Below are positions 1 to 8,700 of a stretch of 26,747 bases of DNA, piece by piece. The translations under genes and the position numbers were made by a program. Position 1 is the stretch's first letter. Each line of letters opens with the position of its first letter. This stretch comes from JAGXLC01 sp964472385. GTDB lineage: Bacteria > Bacteroidota > Bacteroidia > Bacteroidales > UBA12077. The stretch is from positions 1 through 26,747 of the forward strand of contig CAYYLT010000006.1 of the NCBI GenBank assembly GCA_964472385.1. The letters are read 5' to 3'. The notes beneath the pieces were generated by a model. It worked only from the letters and a program-made list of their open reading frames with translations, had not been told where the DNA came from and searched no databases.

Positions 1-36
1 AGAATGATTAAAAAAGTTCATCGGGAGTTCCTGAAT

Positions 37-61
37 GTGCCAAAATTTTTGGCACTTTTTT
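37..61 (+). terminator. Rho-independent terminator (or leader hairpin) just upstream of the rhodopsin
   Basis: An inverted repeat, GTGCCAAA at 37-44 and TTTGGCAC at 48-55, is followed directly by a run of six T. This is a classic intrinsic terminator and presumably ends an unseen plus-strand gene to the left. It finishes only 21 nt before the rhodopsin ATG at 83, so it also argues against a longer rhodopsin reading frame from position 35, whose first codons would lie inside the stem. If the rhodopsin promoter lies further upstream, the same hairpin could act as an attenuator. No clear TAnnTTTG box was found between hairpin and ATG. Confidence 0.75.
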
Positions 62-82
62 AACAACAAAAATTTTAAACAG

Positions 83-928
83 ATGAAAACTTTAGGAAAC
101 GCAACATTTGAAAATTATGTAGGCATGGAGCAGGGATTCTCAGAAATGGGATATCAAATAGTTGCCCATGTGTTGACATTAGGCTATGCTGTGATGCTTG
201 CCGGACTGTTTTATTTTATACTGACCATGAGGACAGTATCGCCGAAATATAGAATTTCTTCGGTGATCTCTGTGGTTGTTATGGTTAGTGCATTTTTACT
301 TTTGTTTAAGCAGGCAAACAACTGGACCAGTTCATTTGAGTTTGATCCGGAGAAAGGCAGATATTTTCTTGCTGCCGGGGCAGATCTCTTCAATAACGGG
401 TATCGTTACCTCAACTGGCTGATTGATGTCCCCATGCTGCTTTTCCAGATATTATTTGTCATTACGCTGACAAAAAGCAATTTTGGAAGTATCCGTAATC
501 AATTCTGGTTTTCAGGGGCAGCCATGATTATTACCGGTTACATTGGTCAATTTTATGAGGTTTCAAATATCAGCAACTTCTTTATTTGGGGTGGTATATC
601 AACCCTTTTCTTCATTCATATTCTTATACTGATGAATCGGGTTATAAAAGAAGGCAAAGAAGATGTACCAGACAAAGCAAGAAGAGGACTGAGTGCAATC
701 TGGGGATTGTTCCTTTTTTCATGGATGCTATACCCCGGTGCCTATCTGATGCCCCATCTCATTGGTCTGGAAGGTGGCTTTTTCAGTGAAACCGGTGTAG
801 TGGCCAGGCAAATAACCTATACCATTGCCGATATTTCTTCCAAGGTAATTTATGGGATATTGCTGACAGTTGTAGCTCAGGCTATCAGTAAAGAAGAAGG
901 CTATGATTTCACTAAGTTGAACATTTAA
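83..928 (+). CDS. Light-driven sodium-pump rhodopsin (NDQ type, KR2-like)
   Basis: Seven-helix retinal protein of 281 residues, the length of KR2 (280). Helix C reads RYLNWLIDVPMLLFQ, which puts Asn111, Asp115 and Gln122 at the positions of bacteriorhodopsin D85, T89 and D96. This NDQ triad defines outward sodium-pumping rhodopsins. Helix G carries DISSK with Asp250 and the retinal Schiff-base Lys254, and Arg108 is the conserved helix C arginine. Asp101 matches the KR2 residue that binds sodium at the protomer interface. The protein should use light to export Na+ (H+ when Na+ is absent) across the inner membrane. The start at 83 was chosen because the protein then begins MKTLGNATFENYVG, like KR2, and because upstream codons fall in a terminator hairpin. 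No carotenoid or retinal synthesis genes are in the window. Pump type is assigned from the motif and from remembered KR2 sequence; no alignment was run. Confidence 0.97.
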   Translation: MKTLGNATFENYVGMEQGFSEMGYQIVAHVLTLGYAVMLAGLFYFILTMRTVSPKYRISSVISVVVMVSAFLLLFKQANNWTSSFEFDPEKGRYFLAAGADLFNNGYRYLNWLIDVPMLLFQILFVITLTKSNFGSIRNQFWFSGAAMIITGYIGQFYEVSNISNFFIWGGISTLFFIHILILMNRVIKEGKEDVPDKARRGLSAIWGLFLFSWMLYPGAYLMPHLIGLEGGFFSETGVVARQITYTIADISSKVIYGILLTVVAQAISKEEGYDFTKLNI

Positions 929-957
929 TGCAATCCTTACAATCAATATATCATCAA

Positions 958-1002
958 GGGGTGGATGGGAAATCTTATTAAACCATCCATCCCTTTTCTT
1001 TT
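958..1002 (+). terminator. Rho-independent terminator of the rhodopsin gene
   Basis: An 11-bp stem pairs 958-968 with 983-993, including one G-T wobble, around a 14-nt loop. TTTTCTTTT follows at 994-1002. It lies 29 nt after the rhodopsin stop codon. The T tract is only on the plus side, so it serves the rhodopsin and not the convergent regulator gene. Confidence 0.8.
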
Positions 1003-1116
1003 AAACCACCCCGCCATTTGACATAAATCAGCTTAAGATGCCATCAGATTATCTGTATGATCAATACGGATGGCCGGTATCCGCATGTCTTAGAATTAGG
1101 ATTAGTATATTGGCAT

Positions 1117-2544
1117 TTAAGAGGGACGGGTAATGCCCAGTTTTTTCATCCGGGCTTCGAGGGTAGTACGTTTCATGTCCAGCAGTTTGGCGGCGCCTTT
1201 CTCGCCGCTTACCCGCCAATTGGTTGCTTTGAGGGCCTTGAGAATATGCTGCCGTTCATTTTCTTCAAGCGTCAGGATGTTTTTTTGTACCATTTTTTTG
1301 TTTTCCGGTATCCAGCTGCCTATGGTTATGCGTCCGTTATTGCTGAGGATAACTGCACGCTCTATGATGTTCTCCAGTTCCCGGATGTTGCCCGGCCAGT
1401 CATATTCCACCAGCCGGTCCATTACCTTCTGAGACGTTTCTTTAATCTGCCTGCCGGTCTTTGCAGCGTATTTTTTGATGAAATGATTGATCAGCAGGGG
1501 AATATCTTCTTTCCTTTCCCGCAAAGGAGGAACATTCATGGGAAAGACATTCAGCCGGTAGTAAAGGTCCTCCCGAAATTCTCCCTTTTTAATGGCTTTT
1601 TCCAGATCCCGGTTGGTTGCGGCTATCACCCGCGTATCCACATGAAGGGTCTCGGAGCTGCCCAAGCGTTGAAATTCCCCTTCCTGCAGGGCTCGTAGTA
1701 TTTTTGTCTGCAGGTTCAAAGGCATTTCACCAATTTCATCCAGAAAAATGGTTCCCTGGTGGGCCAGTTCAAATCGTCCAATTTTCCTGGTATACGCACC
1801 GGTAAAGGCTCCTTTTTCATGCCCGAAAAGTTCGCTTTCGATCATTTCAGAAGGAAGGGCTGCACAATTAACGGTTACCAGTGAACGATTGCTGCGGTCG
1901 CTGTTGTTATGCAATGCACGGGCAATAAGTTCCTTGCCTGTACCGGTCTCCCCCTGAATCAAAACCGTAGAGTCAGTAGCTGCCACCTGCTCCACCTGCC
2001 TGAGCACTTTCCTAAAAACCTCGCTCCGGGATATAATTTCCTCAAAATTGCTGCTGAGCTTAATTTCCTCACGAAGGTATATGGTTTCTTCTTCCAGTTG
2101 ATCTTTGAGTTTGCGCAGGGCTTGTTCCTTCTCTATGAGCTCCTGTTCGGCATGTTTGATGTCGGTAATGTCGGTAACGAAACCTTCTATGGCTGTTAAC
2201 TGATCGGTGTCATCAGGCACGGCCGTTCCCCTTTCCCATACCCAGCGTATTTCTCCTGATGGCTGACGGATCCGGTATTTAATTTCAAAATACTGGAAGT
2301 GAGCCAGACTTTCCGATACCTGCTTTTTCACCATTGCGCGGTCTTCAGGAATGATGATGCTGTTGTAGGATAAAACACGATTTCCGGTGAGATCCGCTGA
2401 AGCATACCCCGTGAGTTTTTTGCAACCCTCACTGACAAACTCCATGGTCCAGTTTTCATCCCTTAAACAGCGATAGGCCATTCCTGGCAGGTTACTCATT
2501 AAGGTGGCCAAACGGCGCTCACTTTCCTGGACTTTTTTCTCCAT
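1117..2544 (-). CDS. PAS domain sigma-54-dependent transcriptional activator
   Basis: A 475-residue bacterial enhancer-binding protein counted from the ATG at 2544. Residues about 11-128 form a PAS sensor domain with its PAC end (GFVTDITDIKHAEQE), followed by a coiled coil to about 165. The AAA+ domain has Walker A GETGTGKE (198-205), the sigma-54 contact loop GAFTGA (245-250), Walker B GTIFLDEIGE (264-273) and the conserved FREDLYYRLNVF region (323-334). A Fis-type helix-turn-helix ends the protein. It should sense a small ligand, redox state or partner through PAS and drive open-complex formation at sigma-54 promoters. There is no receiver domain, so it is not a classical two-component regulator. 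The frame is open upstream to a TTG at 2610, and that stretch (FSVSIIEDRTEEYAMEKKV) resembles the end of another PAS domain. A TTG start at 2610 is the alternative. The target genes are unknown. The gene is convergent with the rhodopsin. Confidence 0.93.
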   Translation of the reverse strand: MEKKVQESERRLATLMSNLPGMAYRCLRDENWTMEFVSEGCKKLTGYASADLTGNRVLSYNSIIIPEDRAMVKKQVSESLAHFQYFEIKYRIRQPSGEIRWVWERGTAVPDDTDQLTAIEGFVTDITDIKHAEQELIEKEQALRKLKDQLEEETIYLREEIKLSSNFEEIISRSEVFRKVLRQVEQVAATDSTVLIQGETGTGKELIARALHNNSDRSNRSLVTVNCAALPSEMIESELFGHEKGAFTGAYTRKIGRFELAHQGTIFLDEIGEMPLNLQTKILRALQEGEFQRLGSSETLHVDTRVIAATNRDLEKAIKKGEFREDLYYRLNVFPMNVPPLRERKEDIPLLINHFIKKYAAKTGRQIKETSQKVMDRLVEYDWPGNIRELENIIERAVILSNNGRITIGSWIPENKKMVQKNILTLEENERQHILKALKATNWRVSGEKGAAKLLDMKRTTLEARMKKLGITRPS

Positions 2545-2844
2545 GGCATATTCTTCGGTCCTGTCTTCAATGATACTGACCGAAAAGGATTTTTTTGTGT
2601 TTTTCTGCAAACCCTGATTCGAGGCTTTCTATAATACTCCCCTATATTCGCAACACAGCAGATGCACAAAAATTGACGCACTCAGAAAAAATGCATAAAA
2701 TATAATTTTTGATCACAATGAGTAAATCGCTAATATCCTATTGTTTATAAATTTTTTCCCATTATTTGATGAATAATACAGCTTAGCAATTATTCGCAAA
2801 ACTACTTGCATTTTAATGATCATTTTTTGTTAGCCAAATAATAC
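2545..2844. other. AT-rich intergenic region between regulator and metallophosphoesterase
   Basis: About 300 bases with no convincing gene. Positions 2545-2610 are an in-frame, PAS-like extension of the regulator gene, closed by a TAG a little further upstream. The rest is AT-rich. It must hold the regulator promoter and the end of the metallophosphoesterase transcript. I found no good TAnnTTTG box, no sigma-54 TGGCAC/TTGC pair and no strong terminator hairpin. Confidence 0.5.
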
Positions 2845-3756
2845 CTATTGTATCTCCATCACCCGGTACCCTTCACGACCATATCCCTCCACTTCAAGCC
2901 GGTCATGATAAACCTTTACCGTTGCATAGGCATTGTGCTCCGTATCTACCATGCCCTTCAGGGTTAAATAGTGTATACCATTTTTCTTCCCGTAATTTCC
3001 CTCATGATGATGGCCGTTAATATAAGCTTTAACACAGGAATACTGACTGAGCAAACGGACGATTTCTTCATCGTTCCATAAATTATGGATGTTTTCCGGA
3101 TAAACGGGAAAATGACAGAATATCATTGCCTTTTCGTTTTGGCTGGATGCCTTTTCCAGCACATTTCTAAGCCACAAAATTTGCTGATCCCCAATGCCGC
3201 CGTTCCATGTCGGAGACTGGATATTGTTTTGCTCATAATATACCCTGGCCCGCTCATATAAATCACTGTCTCGGGGATAGGCGTAAAAGCTGATGTCATT
3301 CCCGTCCAATACAATAAACCGCCAGCCTTTTAATACGAAATCATAATACCGTGATGCCATGCCAATTTTTTCAGGAATCTGTTCTTTCAGGGATTCCGCT
3401 ACAAAAAAATCATGATTGCCGAGCACATGGTAAACGGGACTGTTAATCCTGGCAATGATGGGCAGGACAACATCAAAGCTCTCATAATCCCTGTCAATCA
3501 AATCTCCAAGATTCACAACAAATTCCGGATCATACCGGTTCAAATGTTTCACACTCTTGTTGAGCTTGCTTTCGGACAAGGCATGATATCTGATACCTTC
3601 GCGCTCTATATCACAATACTGGCAATCTGCTATAATACCAAATTGAAATTCCATAGGGTTATCCGGTTTCATGGCATTTAATGGTATAATCCAACAAACT
3701 ATAGCACTGACTAACAGTGAAATTCGAATTAATTTTGGATACTTCTTTTGGACCAT
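2845..3756 (-). CDS. Secreted metallophosphoesterase, ADPRibase-Mn-like (calcineurin-like)
   Basis: 303 residues with an N-terminal signal peptide (hydrophobic segment about 10-27, probable cleavage after NA at 28). The dinuclear-metal motifs appear in order: IADCQ (D44, Q46), GDLID (D85), GNHDF (N114, H115), CHFPVYP (H215) and NGHHH (H249, H251). The DxQ in place of the usual DxH, the SPTWNGGIGDQQ segment, and the GIHYLTLKGMVDT strand after the last motif are hallmarks of the manganese-dependent ADP-ribose/CDP-alcohol diphosphatase family. The likely reaction is hydrolysis of a pyrophosphate or cyclic phosphodiester bond, but in the periplasm or outside the cell, so the natural substrate is open. 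The start is ATG. A truncated sulfatase ends directly upstream on the same strand, and its leftover reading frame overlaps this gene's 5' end in another frame. Confidence 0.9.
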   Translation of the reverse strand: MVQKKYPKLIRISLLVSAIVCWIIPLNAMKPDNPMEFQFGIIADCQYCDIEREGIRYHALSESKLNKSVKHLNRYDPEFVVNLGDLIDRDYESFDVVLPIIARINSPVYHVLGNHDFFVAESLKEQIPEKIGMASRYYDFVLKGWRFIVLDGNDISFYAYPRDSDLYERARVYYEQNNIQSPTWNGGIGDQQILWLRNVLEKASSQNEKAMIFCHFPVYPENIHNLWNDEEIVRLLSQYSCVKAYINGHHHEGNYGKKNGIHYLTLKGMVDTEHNAYATVKVYHDRLEVEGYGREGYRVMEIQ

Positions 3757-3802
3757 AAATGCTTAAAATATTGAAATTGAATATTCTCGTAAAACCAAAA
3801 CA

Positions 3803-4318
3803 ATAGGTGTTCTCCCGGTAATCAGGTGCCTGGGTAACACCCCCTCCTCCATGCCTGACGACTTCCTGAAACCCTCTGTCTTCAGGCCGGAAGGGATAAT
3901 TATTACCCAGATGCCATTTGCCAAACATTCCAGTGGCATAACCATTGGTAGCAAACCCCTGAGCCAGGATCTTCTCATCTTTGAACAGCCATGAACGACC
4001 CGCTACCATATGAAAGCAGTTGGTGCGGTTGGTGCATCTGCCGGTCATAAGGCCGGCACGGGTCGGAGCCGAAGTGGGCGATACTTGAAAATTCGTCAGG
4101 CTTACCGCATCTTCATAAAAACGATCCAGGTGGGGAGTCTGAATGATTGCGCTGCCCAGGCAGCCTAAATCTCCTTTGCCCTGGTCATCAGTGACTACAA
4201 TAACTACATTGGGGGTGTTCGACGTTTCTGAATCAAACATTTCTGCAGAATAAGCTTCATTTGCTGTAAATCCAAGCAAAATTAATCCGATTCGGCTCAT
4301 AGAATGTTGTTTCATCAT
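3803..4318 (-). pseudogene. N-terminal fragment of a serine-type S1 sulfatase
   Basis: The first 172 codons read as an exported arylsulfatase. There is a weak signal peptide (MMKQHSMSRIGLILLGF onward), the metal-binding VVTDDQGKGD (D44, D45), and the formylglycine signature SAPTRAGLMTG with Ser83 as the residue to be modified. GMFGKWHLG follows, with Lys134 and His136. Serine in the signature implies maturation by an anaerobic sulfatase-maturing radical-SAM enzyme. Homology stops near residue 172; the frame then runs as unrelated sequence to a stop at 3659, inside the metallophosphoesterase gene in another frame. Intact family members have roughly 450-550 residues, so the C-terminal two thirds with the remaining active-site residues are missing and the product cannot be active. 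The simplest explanation is a deletion whose right junction lies near 3760-3803. Confidence 0.85.
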
Positions 4319-4502
4319 GTGAATATTTCTTCAGGTATGATTTGATTGTGTATTCTGCATAGGACCAATGAGCATCAACAAAAATAACATAACTTTTTAA
4401 ACCTGCATGATGCATTAAAGAACAAAGCACAATATATACATTTTGGATGGTTTGGAGAATGGATGCCGGCAAATACCCAAAGTAGAAAACAGCTTTTGGG
4501 GC

Positions 4503-4546
4503 AAAACAAAAACCAAAAAGCCAGCCATATTGACCAACGGCTTTTT
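4503..4546 (-). terminator. Rho-independent terminator of the YdcF-type gene
   Basis: On the minus strand an 8-bp perfect stem AAAAAGCC/GGCTTTTT (4539-4546 with 4515-4522, 16-nt loop) is followed by GGTTTTTGTTTTG. It begins 9 nt after the stop codon of the YdcF-type gene at 4555 and should separate that gene from the sulfatase remnant downstream. Confidence 0.7.
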
Positions 4547-4554
4547 CCTCAGGC

Positions 4555-5310
4555 TTAAAGGTATCCCATTAGGCCATACACCACATATCCGGACCATTCC
4601 TTGAGCAGGATATTCCATTTTTGGAAAGAAGCTACACGGGGTAAAAGGCAATAATACAATTCAATGGCCGCGTGTTCCTGGTTAGGGCCGGTGGGAAACA
4701 GCGTTGGCCGAAGCCCTTGTTTAATAAAGCAATCTTTAGCTCTTCGCATGTGGAAGGCCGAAGTAATAAGCAAATAGCTTTTATGAGGATGATAAAATCG
4801 TTGCACCGTATTTCTGGCATTTTCGTAGGTATTTCTGGAGGCTGGTTCAATCAGGATATGATTTTCAGGAACACCCCAGTGCAGGAGATATTCATTCAGC
4901 ATGCTGGATTCTTTGTATTCAGGATTGGAAATCCGTCCGGAACCACCCGATAGGATAATGGTATCAATCCTGCCCATAAAATATAGAGTAACAGCCTGAA
5001 TAAACCGGTCTGACTCATCATAAAAATGAAGCCTTTTGCTTGTATGATGATAGGAACCCATTCCGGTCAAGACAATGCCATAATCATGGTGTGACACCTG
5101 ATGAAAGGGCTTAGGTGCATATTCCCACCGGTTCATAAAACGGTCAACAAACCACTCATTCCCAAAGAGGAAAAACAAACCGAAAGCAAGCCATAAAAAA
5201 AATTTCTTGAGCTTTTGCTTTTTCACGACCAGGGCAAAAAGCAACACAATACATATCCATATCAGCGGATGGATCAGAACGCTCAGGGATTTTGACAGTG
5301 CGAAAAACAT
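4555..5310 (-). CDS. YdcF/ElyC/SanA-type membrane protein (DUF218)
   Basis: 251 residues. Two hydrophobic segments (about 11-30 and 36-52) anchor the N terminus in the inner membrane. The rest is a DUF218 domain with a D-x-x-IVLTGMG strand-loop (76-85), LSGGSG (120-125), the helix ESSMLNEYLLHWGVPENHI, the EPASRNTYENARNT signature (155-168), and LLITSAFHMRRA (180-191). The last two are diagnostic of the YdcF family. ElyC and SanA relatives act in envelope and peptidoglycan-precursor homeostasis, but the biochemical reaction of the family is not well defined and no substrate is claimed here. The start is ATG. A candidate -7 box lies 32-39 nt upstream. The gene is divergent from the giant surface-protein gene and shares a 410-bp regulatory region with it. 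Confidence 0.9.
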   Translation of the reverse strand: MFFALSKSLSVLIHPLIWICIVLLFALVVKKQKLKKFFLWLAFGLFFLFGNEWFVDRFMNRWEYAPKPFHQVSHHDYGIVLTGMGSYHHTSKRLHFYDESDRFIQAVTLYFMGRIDTIILSGGSGRISNPEYKESSMLNEYLLHWGVPENHILIEPASRNTYENARNTVQRFYHPHKSYLLITSAFHMRRAKDCFIKQGLRPTLFPTGPNQEHAAIELYYCLLPRVASFQKWNILLKEWSGYVVYGLMGYL

Positions 5311-5341
5311 GGCCGAGAAGTTTCCAACATGACTTCAACAG

Positions 5342-5349
5342 CAAAGATA
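5342..5349 (-). promoter_or_regulatory. Candidate Bacteroidota -7 box for the YdcF-type gene
   Basis: The minus strand reads TATCTTTG, an exact match to the TAnnTTTG -7 consensus of the Bacteroidota housekeeping sigma factor, 32 nt before the ATG. No clear -33 TTG at the usual distance was found, so this is tentative. Confidence 0.35.
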
Positions 5350-5472
5350 GTCAAAACCTGTTATTATTCCATTTCTTCCCCTTCGAAGTCCATTCCGCCG
5401 GAATTTCTACGATCCCGGTTATTGCCGTTTCTATAATTGTTGATGCGCCAGTTGATTATACAATACTTTACT

Positions 5473-5640
5473 GAAAATCTCTAAATAACGGATATATCGC
5501 AATGATGCATGGGCAGTATCATTCAGCAGATCAAACTTCAGGGATTTCTAAATTAACGTTTTGTGCTGCCTGTTAATAATCTGATTATAAATGTTTTGTG
5601 CTTAATAACTCCAGAATCAAACTTGAACATTTCTAAATAT
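5473..5640 (+). repeat. Imperfect direct repeats upstream of the giant gene
   Basis: A 27-nt unit at 5527-5553 (core TCAAACTT...ATTTCTAAAT) recurs at 5612-5638 with a period of 85 nt. A partial third copy of the ATCTCTAAATAACG part lies near 5477-5490. Between them GTTTTGTGCT occurs twice, at 5558-5567 and 5593-5602, each followed by TTAATAA. They lie 80-250 nt upstream of the giant gene start and could be repeated regulator-binding sites or decayed duplications. Confidence 0.5.
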
Positions 5641-5691
5641 TCGGCTGTTGAACAAATTGGCTTGTATACATCATACAGGTAGCATGAATTA

Positions 5692-5699
5692 TACATTTG
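5692..5699 (+). promoter_or_regulatory. Candidate Bacteroidota -7 box for the giant gene
   Basis: TACATTTG matches the TAnnTTTG consensus exactly and lies 21 nt before the ATG at 5721, giving a leader of about 15 nt. The nearest TTG-containing -33 candidates (5657-5664) are a few bases further away than usual, so the call is moderate. Confidence 0.4.
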
Positions 5700-5720
5700 A
5701 TCACTTTAACCATTTAAGCT

Positions 5721-5798
5721 ATGATTGCTGCACAACTACACCTCCGCAAAGTCATTATTTTCGTTCTTTTTTTCATCACAGCCCAAGTGGGTATGGCA
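5721..5798 (+). other. Signal peptide of the giant protein
   Basis: Residues 1-26 have a positive n-region (HLRK), a hydrophobic core (VIIFVLFFI) and a small-residue end (VGMA). Cleavage would leave an N-terminal Gln, as is common in exported Bacteroidota proteins. Sec export to the periplasm is the required first step of T9SS secretion. Confidence 0.9.
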
Positions 5799-8700
5799 CA
5801 AAACACCATACAACTGGGTTCCGGAACGAACACCACCGGCAATACTTCAGCTTCCCCGGTGAACACCTACTATCAAAGCGCGCGTATGCATCTTTTGTAT
5901 AAGGCGAATGAATTGAACAACCAGGGGATATATGGTTATAGCAAAATAACCGATCTTGGTTTTTATATAGCTGATCCTCCGGATTACCCTTTATCCAATT
6001 TCAAGGTACGCGTAAAACTGGTAGATACGGATGATCTGACCGCTACCGGATCTTCAGGATTTTATCAGGTATATGGCACTGCTTCATACCAGCCAACCCA
6101 AACCGGATTCGATACCATATCGCTTGATACGGCGTTTTGGTGGGACGGCTCCCGAAATCTGGTAGTGGATGTTTGTTACGAAGGGCTAAGCTCCACTGGC
6201 AGCGGGGGTACCGTCAGAACCTATTATGGTTACAATCAGTACAGCTATGTCCGCGATAACAATGCATCTCAATGTTCAGCATCCCCTACAACTTTTTCCA
6301 GCCAAAAACCCCAGCTACTGCTTACCTTTGAACCCGATTCAACCCTCGACGCTTCCCTGTCAGCTTTTTTCGCCCCCGAAAAGCCATTTGCATCTGGTAA
6401 TCAATCTGTACAGGTCATCCTTCAAAATGTGGGCCTGAATGAAAACCTCACCAGTGCTGATATAAACTGGACGGTGAATGGTGAAAGCCAATCCCCTTAT
6501 TCCTGGAACGGCAATTTGGAAGTAAATGAATCAGATACTGTCAATATTGGCAATTATACATTTGATCATGATTCAGTCTACAACATGGAAATTATTGTGG
6601 ATGCTCCGGGCGATCCTTTGCATGGCAATGATACCCTTCGGGCCGCTGGATTAAGAACGGCCATGGACGGGAACTACACCATTGGCCCTGCCGGTGCTGA
6701 TTTCCTAACCTTTACGGAGGCCGTTAATGCATTGGATAGCGGTGGCATCCTTGGCAATGTAGTATTCAACATAGACGATAATACCTATTTTGAGCAGCTT
6801 ACCATCCCAGAAATTGCAGGCACTTCACCAGCCAATACCATTACTTTCCAGTCATCTTCCGGTGACAGCACATCTGTCCTCTTATCACATGCTTCCGGTT
6901 ATAATCAGAATTATACCGTTTGGATCAAGGGGGCAGACTATCTGACGTTTAAAAATATGGGATTTGAAGCCACCAATAACACCAACGGAAGGGTTATCCT
7001 GATATCCGGGGGATCGACAAACCTTCGTTTTGAAAACAACCGGTTCCTTGGGGTCAATACCGGTTCAACCTATTCATCCCGGGCAGTAATATATGATATG
7101 GATGTCTCTTTAAATGACGATTCCAGCTACTTTATCAATAACCTTATCGAAAATGGCAGCTACGGCATCCATTATGAAGGTTTATCCAGTTATGACATGG
7201 ATTATGGTCTGACCATCACGGGAAATGAACTGATCAATCAAAGCAGAAAAGGGATAGAGGTCAATTTTTATAAAGACGTTGTGATCCGGAATAACCGGAT
7301 TGAAACCAATACCGCAAGCAATTCTTTTACGGGGATAGAATTAAATTACCTGGATAGCACTTTTTATATTGGTCAAAACCACATATTTATCCCAACCGAC
7401 GGAGAAGGCCTTAGTATATACAACAGTGATGCCCACGATACCTCCCGGGGCCAGGTGGTCAATAACTTCATCAGCCTGGGCCATGATGATAACGCATTTG
7501 GTATTTACAACAACCGTTCTTCCGCTATCGAATATTTCCATAACAGTATTTTGGTCTCCAGCACAGATCCTGACTATAGCAGAAGTTTCTATGATTACAA
7601 TGGCAGTGAGATCACCCTGTACAACAACATTTTTGCCAATACGGGCGGTGGTCAGGCAATGTACTTCAATTCGCTTAATGCCCTGGATACCTCAGATCAC
7701 AACAATGTCTATGCCACCGGTGAAGTTTTGGTTTATGCCGAATCGGATTATCTGCATTTAACCGACTGGCAGGATGCGACTTCACAGGATAGTCACTCCT
7801 TCAATGTCGATCCCCTCTTTTTCAGCGACAAGGACCTTCATACGGTTCAGATCTCTTTCAATGGCAAAGGATCCCCGGTAGGAATCAGTGAAGATATTGA
7901 CGGTGAGTCCAGAGATACAGGCAATCCGGATATTGGGGCAGACGAATTCGATCCCCCTTCCATTGATGCCGGTTTGGTTGGAATGTATCCCGCTGAACCT
8001 CCATTCCCCTCGGGAAGCAATGAGGTATATGCAGTGATCAAAAATTTTGGTTCAACCAACCTCACCTCAGCTACCATTCACTGGAAAATCAATGATTCTA
8101 CCTTAACCGCATATTCCTGGAGCGGTGATCTTCCCAGTAACACAGAAGACTCTGTTAACATCGGTTCCTACCCCTTTGAAGCAGGAACCGCCTATGACCT
8201 TACCTTCTGGTCCTCTAACCCCAACGGGGGAAGCGATCCCCAAACTTTAAACGACACCATGAAGACTCCCGGATTATATGCCGCCCTTTCCGGAACCTAT
8301 CATATAGGAGGTTCTTCACCCGACTATTCTACCCTGTCTGAAGCAGTGGATGATCTGAACAATGGCGGTGTAGTAGACGCTGTGTTATTCAACATTCGCA
8401 GCGGAACCTATAGCGAACAGGTCGCCGTCTCGGATTTTCCTGTCGATGAATCCTATTCGGGAGTTACCTTTGCATCCGAATCCGGTGATACCTCATCCGT
8501 CAGGATAAAAGCCGGCAATACATACGCCGACAGATATGTGATGAAACTGGATGGGGCAGACCATATCACCATTGAACATTTAACCCTTGAAGCCGAAGAC
8601 GAATATTATGCCAGAGTTTTAGAAATAAGTGGGGGGGCAAATAACAACCATATCCTGAATAACCACATTGTAGGGCCTGCCACAACTTCTGCTTCCAGCT

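Larger units (their letters stand above)
5311..5720. other. Divergent regulatory intergenic region
   Basis: 410 bases without a believable gene, between the leftward YdcF-type gene and the rightward giant gene. It holds a candidate -7 box for each gene, a small dyad ATTCCgccGGAAT at 5392-5404, and a set of imperfect direct repeats at 5473-5640. The short reading frames in it (for example from 5292 and 5648) look unlike any protein and overlap the promoter signals. Confidence 0.6.

Noticed and set aside
35..82. Longer rhodopsin start at 35
   Set aside because: The added 16 codons fall in a terminator hairpin and are absent from KR2-type proteins.
1067..1083. Inverted repeat CGGAT/ATCCG as terminator of the sigma-54 activator gene
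   Set aside because: The stem is only 5 bp and has no T tract on either strand.
1057..1698. 213-codon plus-strand frame opposite the sigma-54 activator
   Set aside because: It lies antisense to the conserved AAA+ and Fis regions, starts at a non-ATG codon and resembles no protein.
4257..4472. 71-codon minus-strand frame upstream of the sulfatase remnant
   Set aside because: It has no recognisable features, overlaps the remnant's start in another frame and occupies the likely promoter region.
5473..5640. Possible CRISPR array in the repeat-bearing intergenic region
   Set aside because: The repeats are few, imperfect and unevenly spaced, and no cas genes are nearby.
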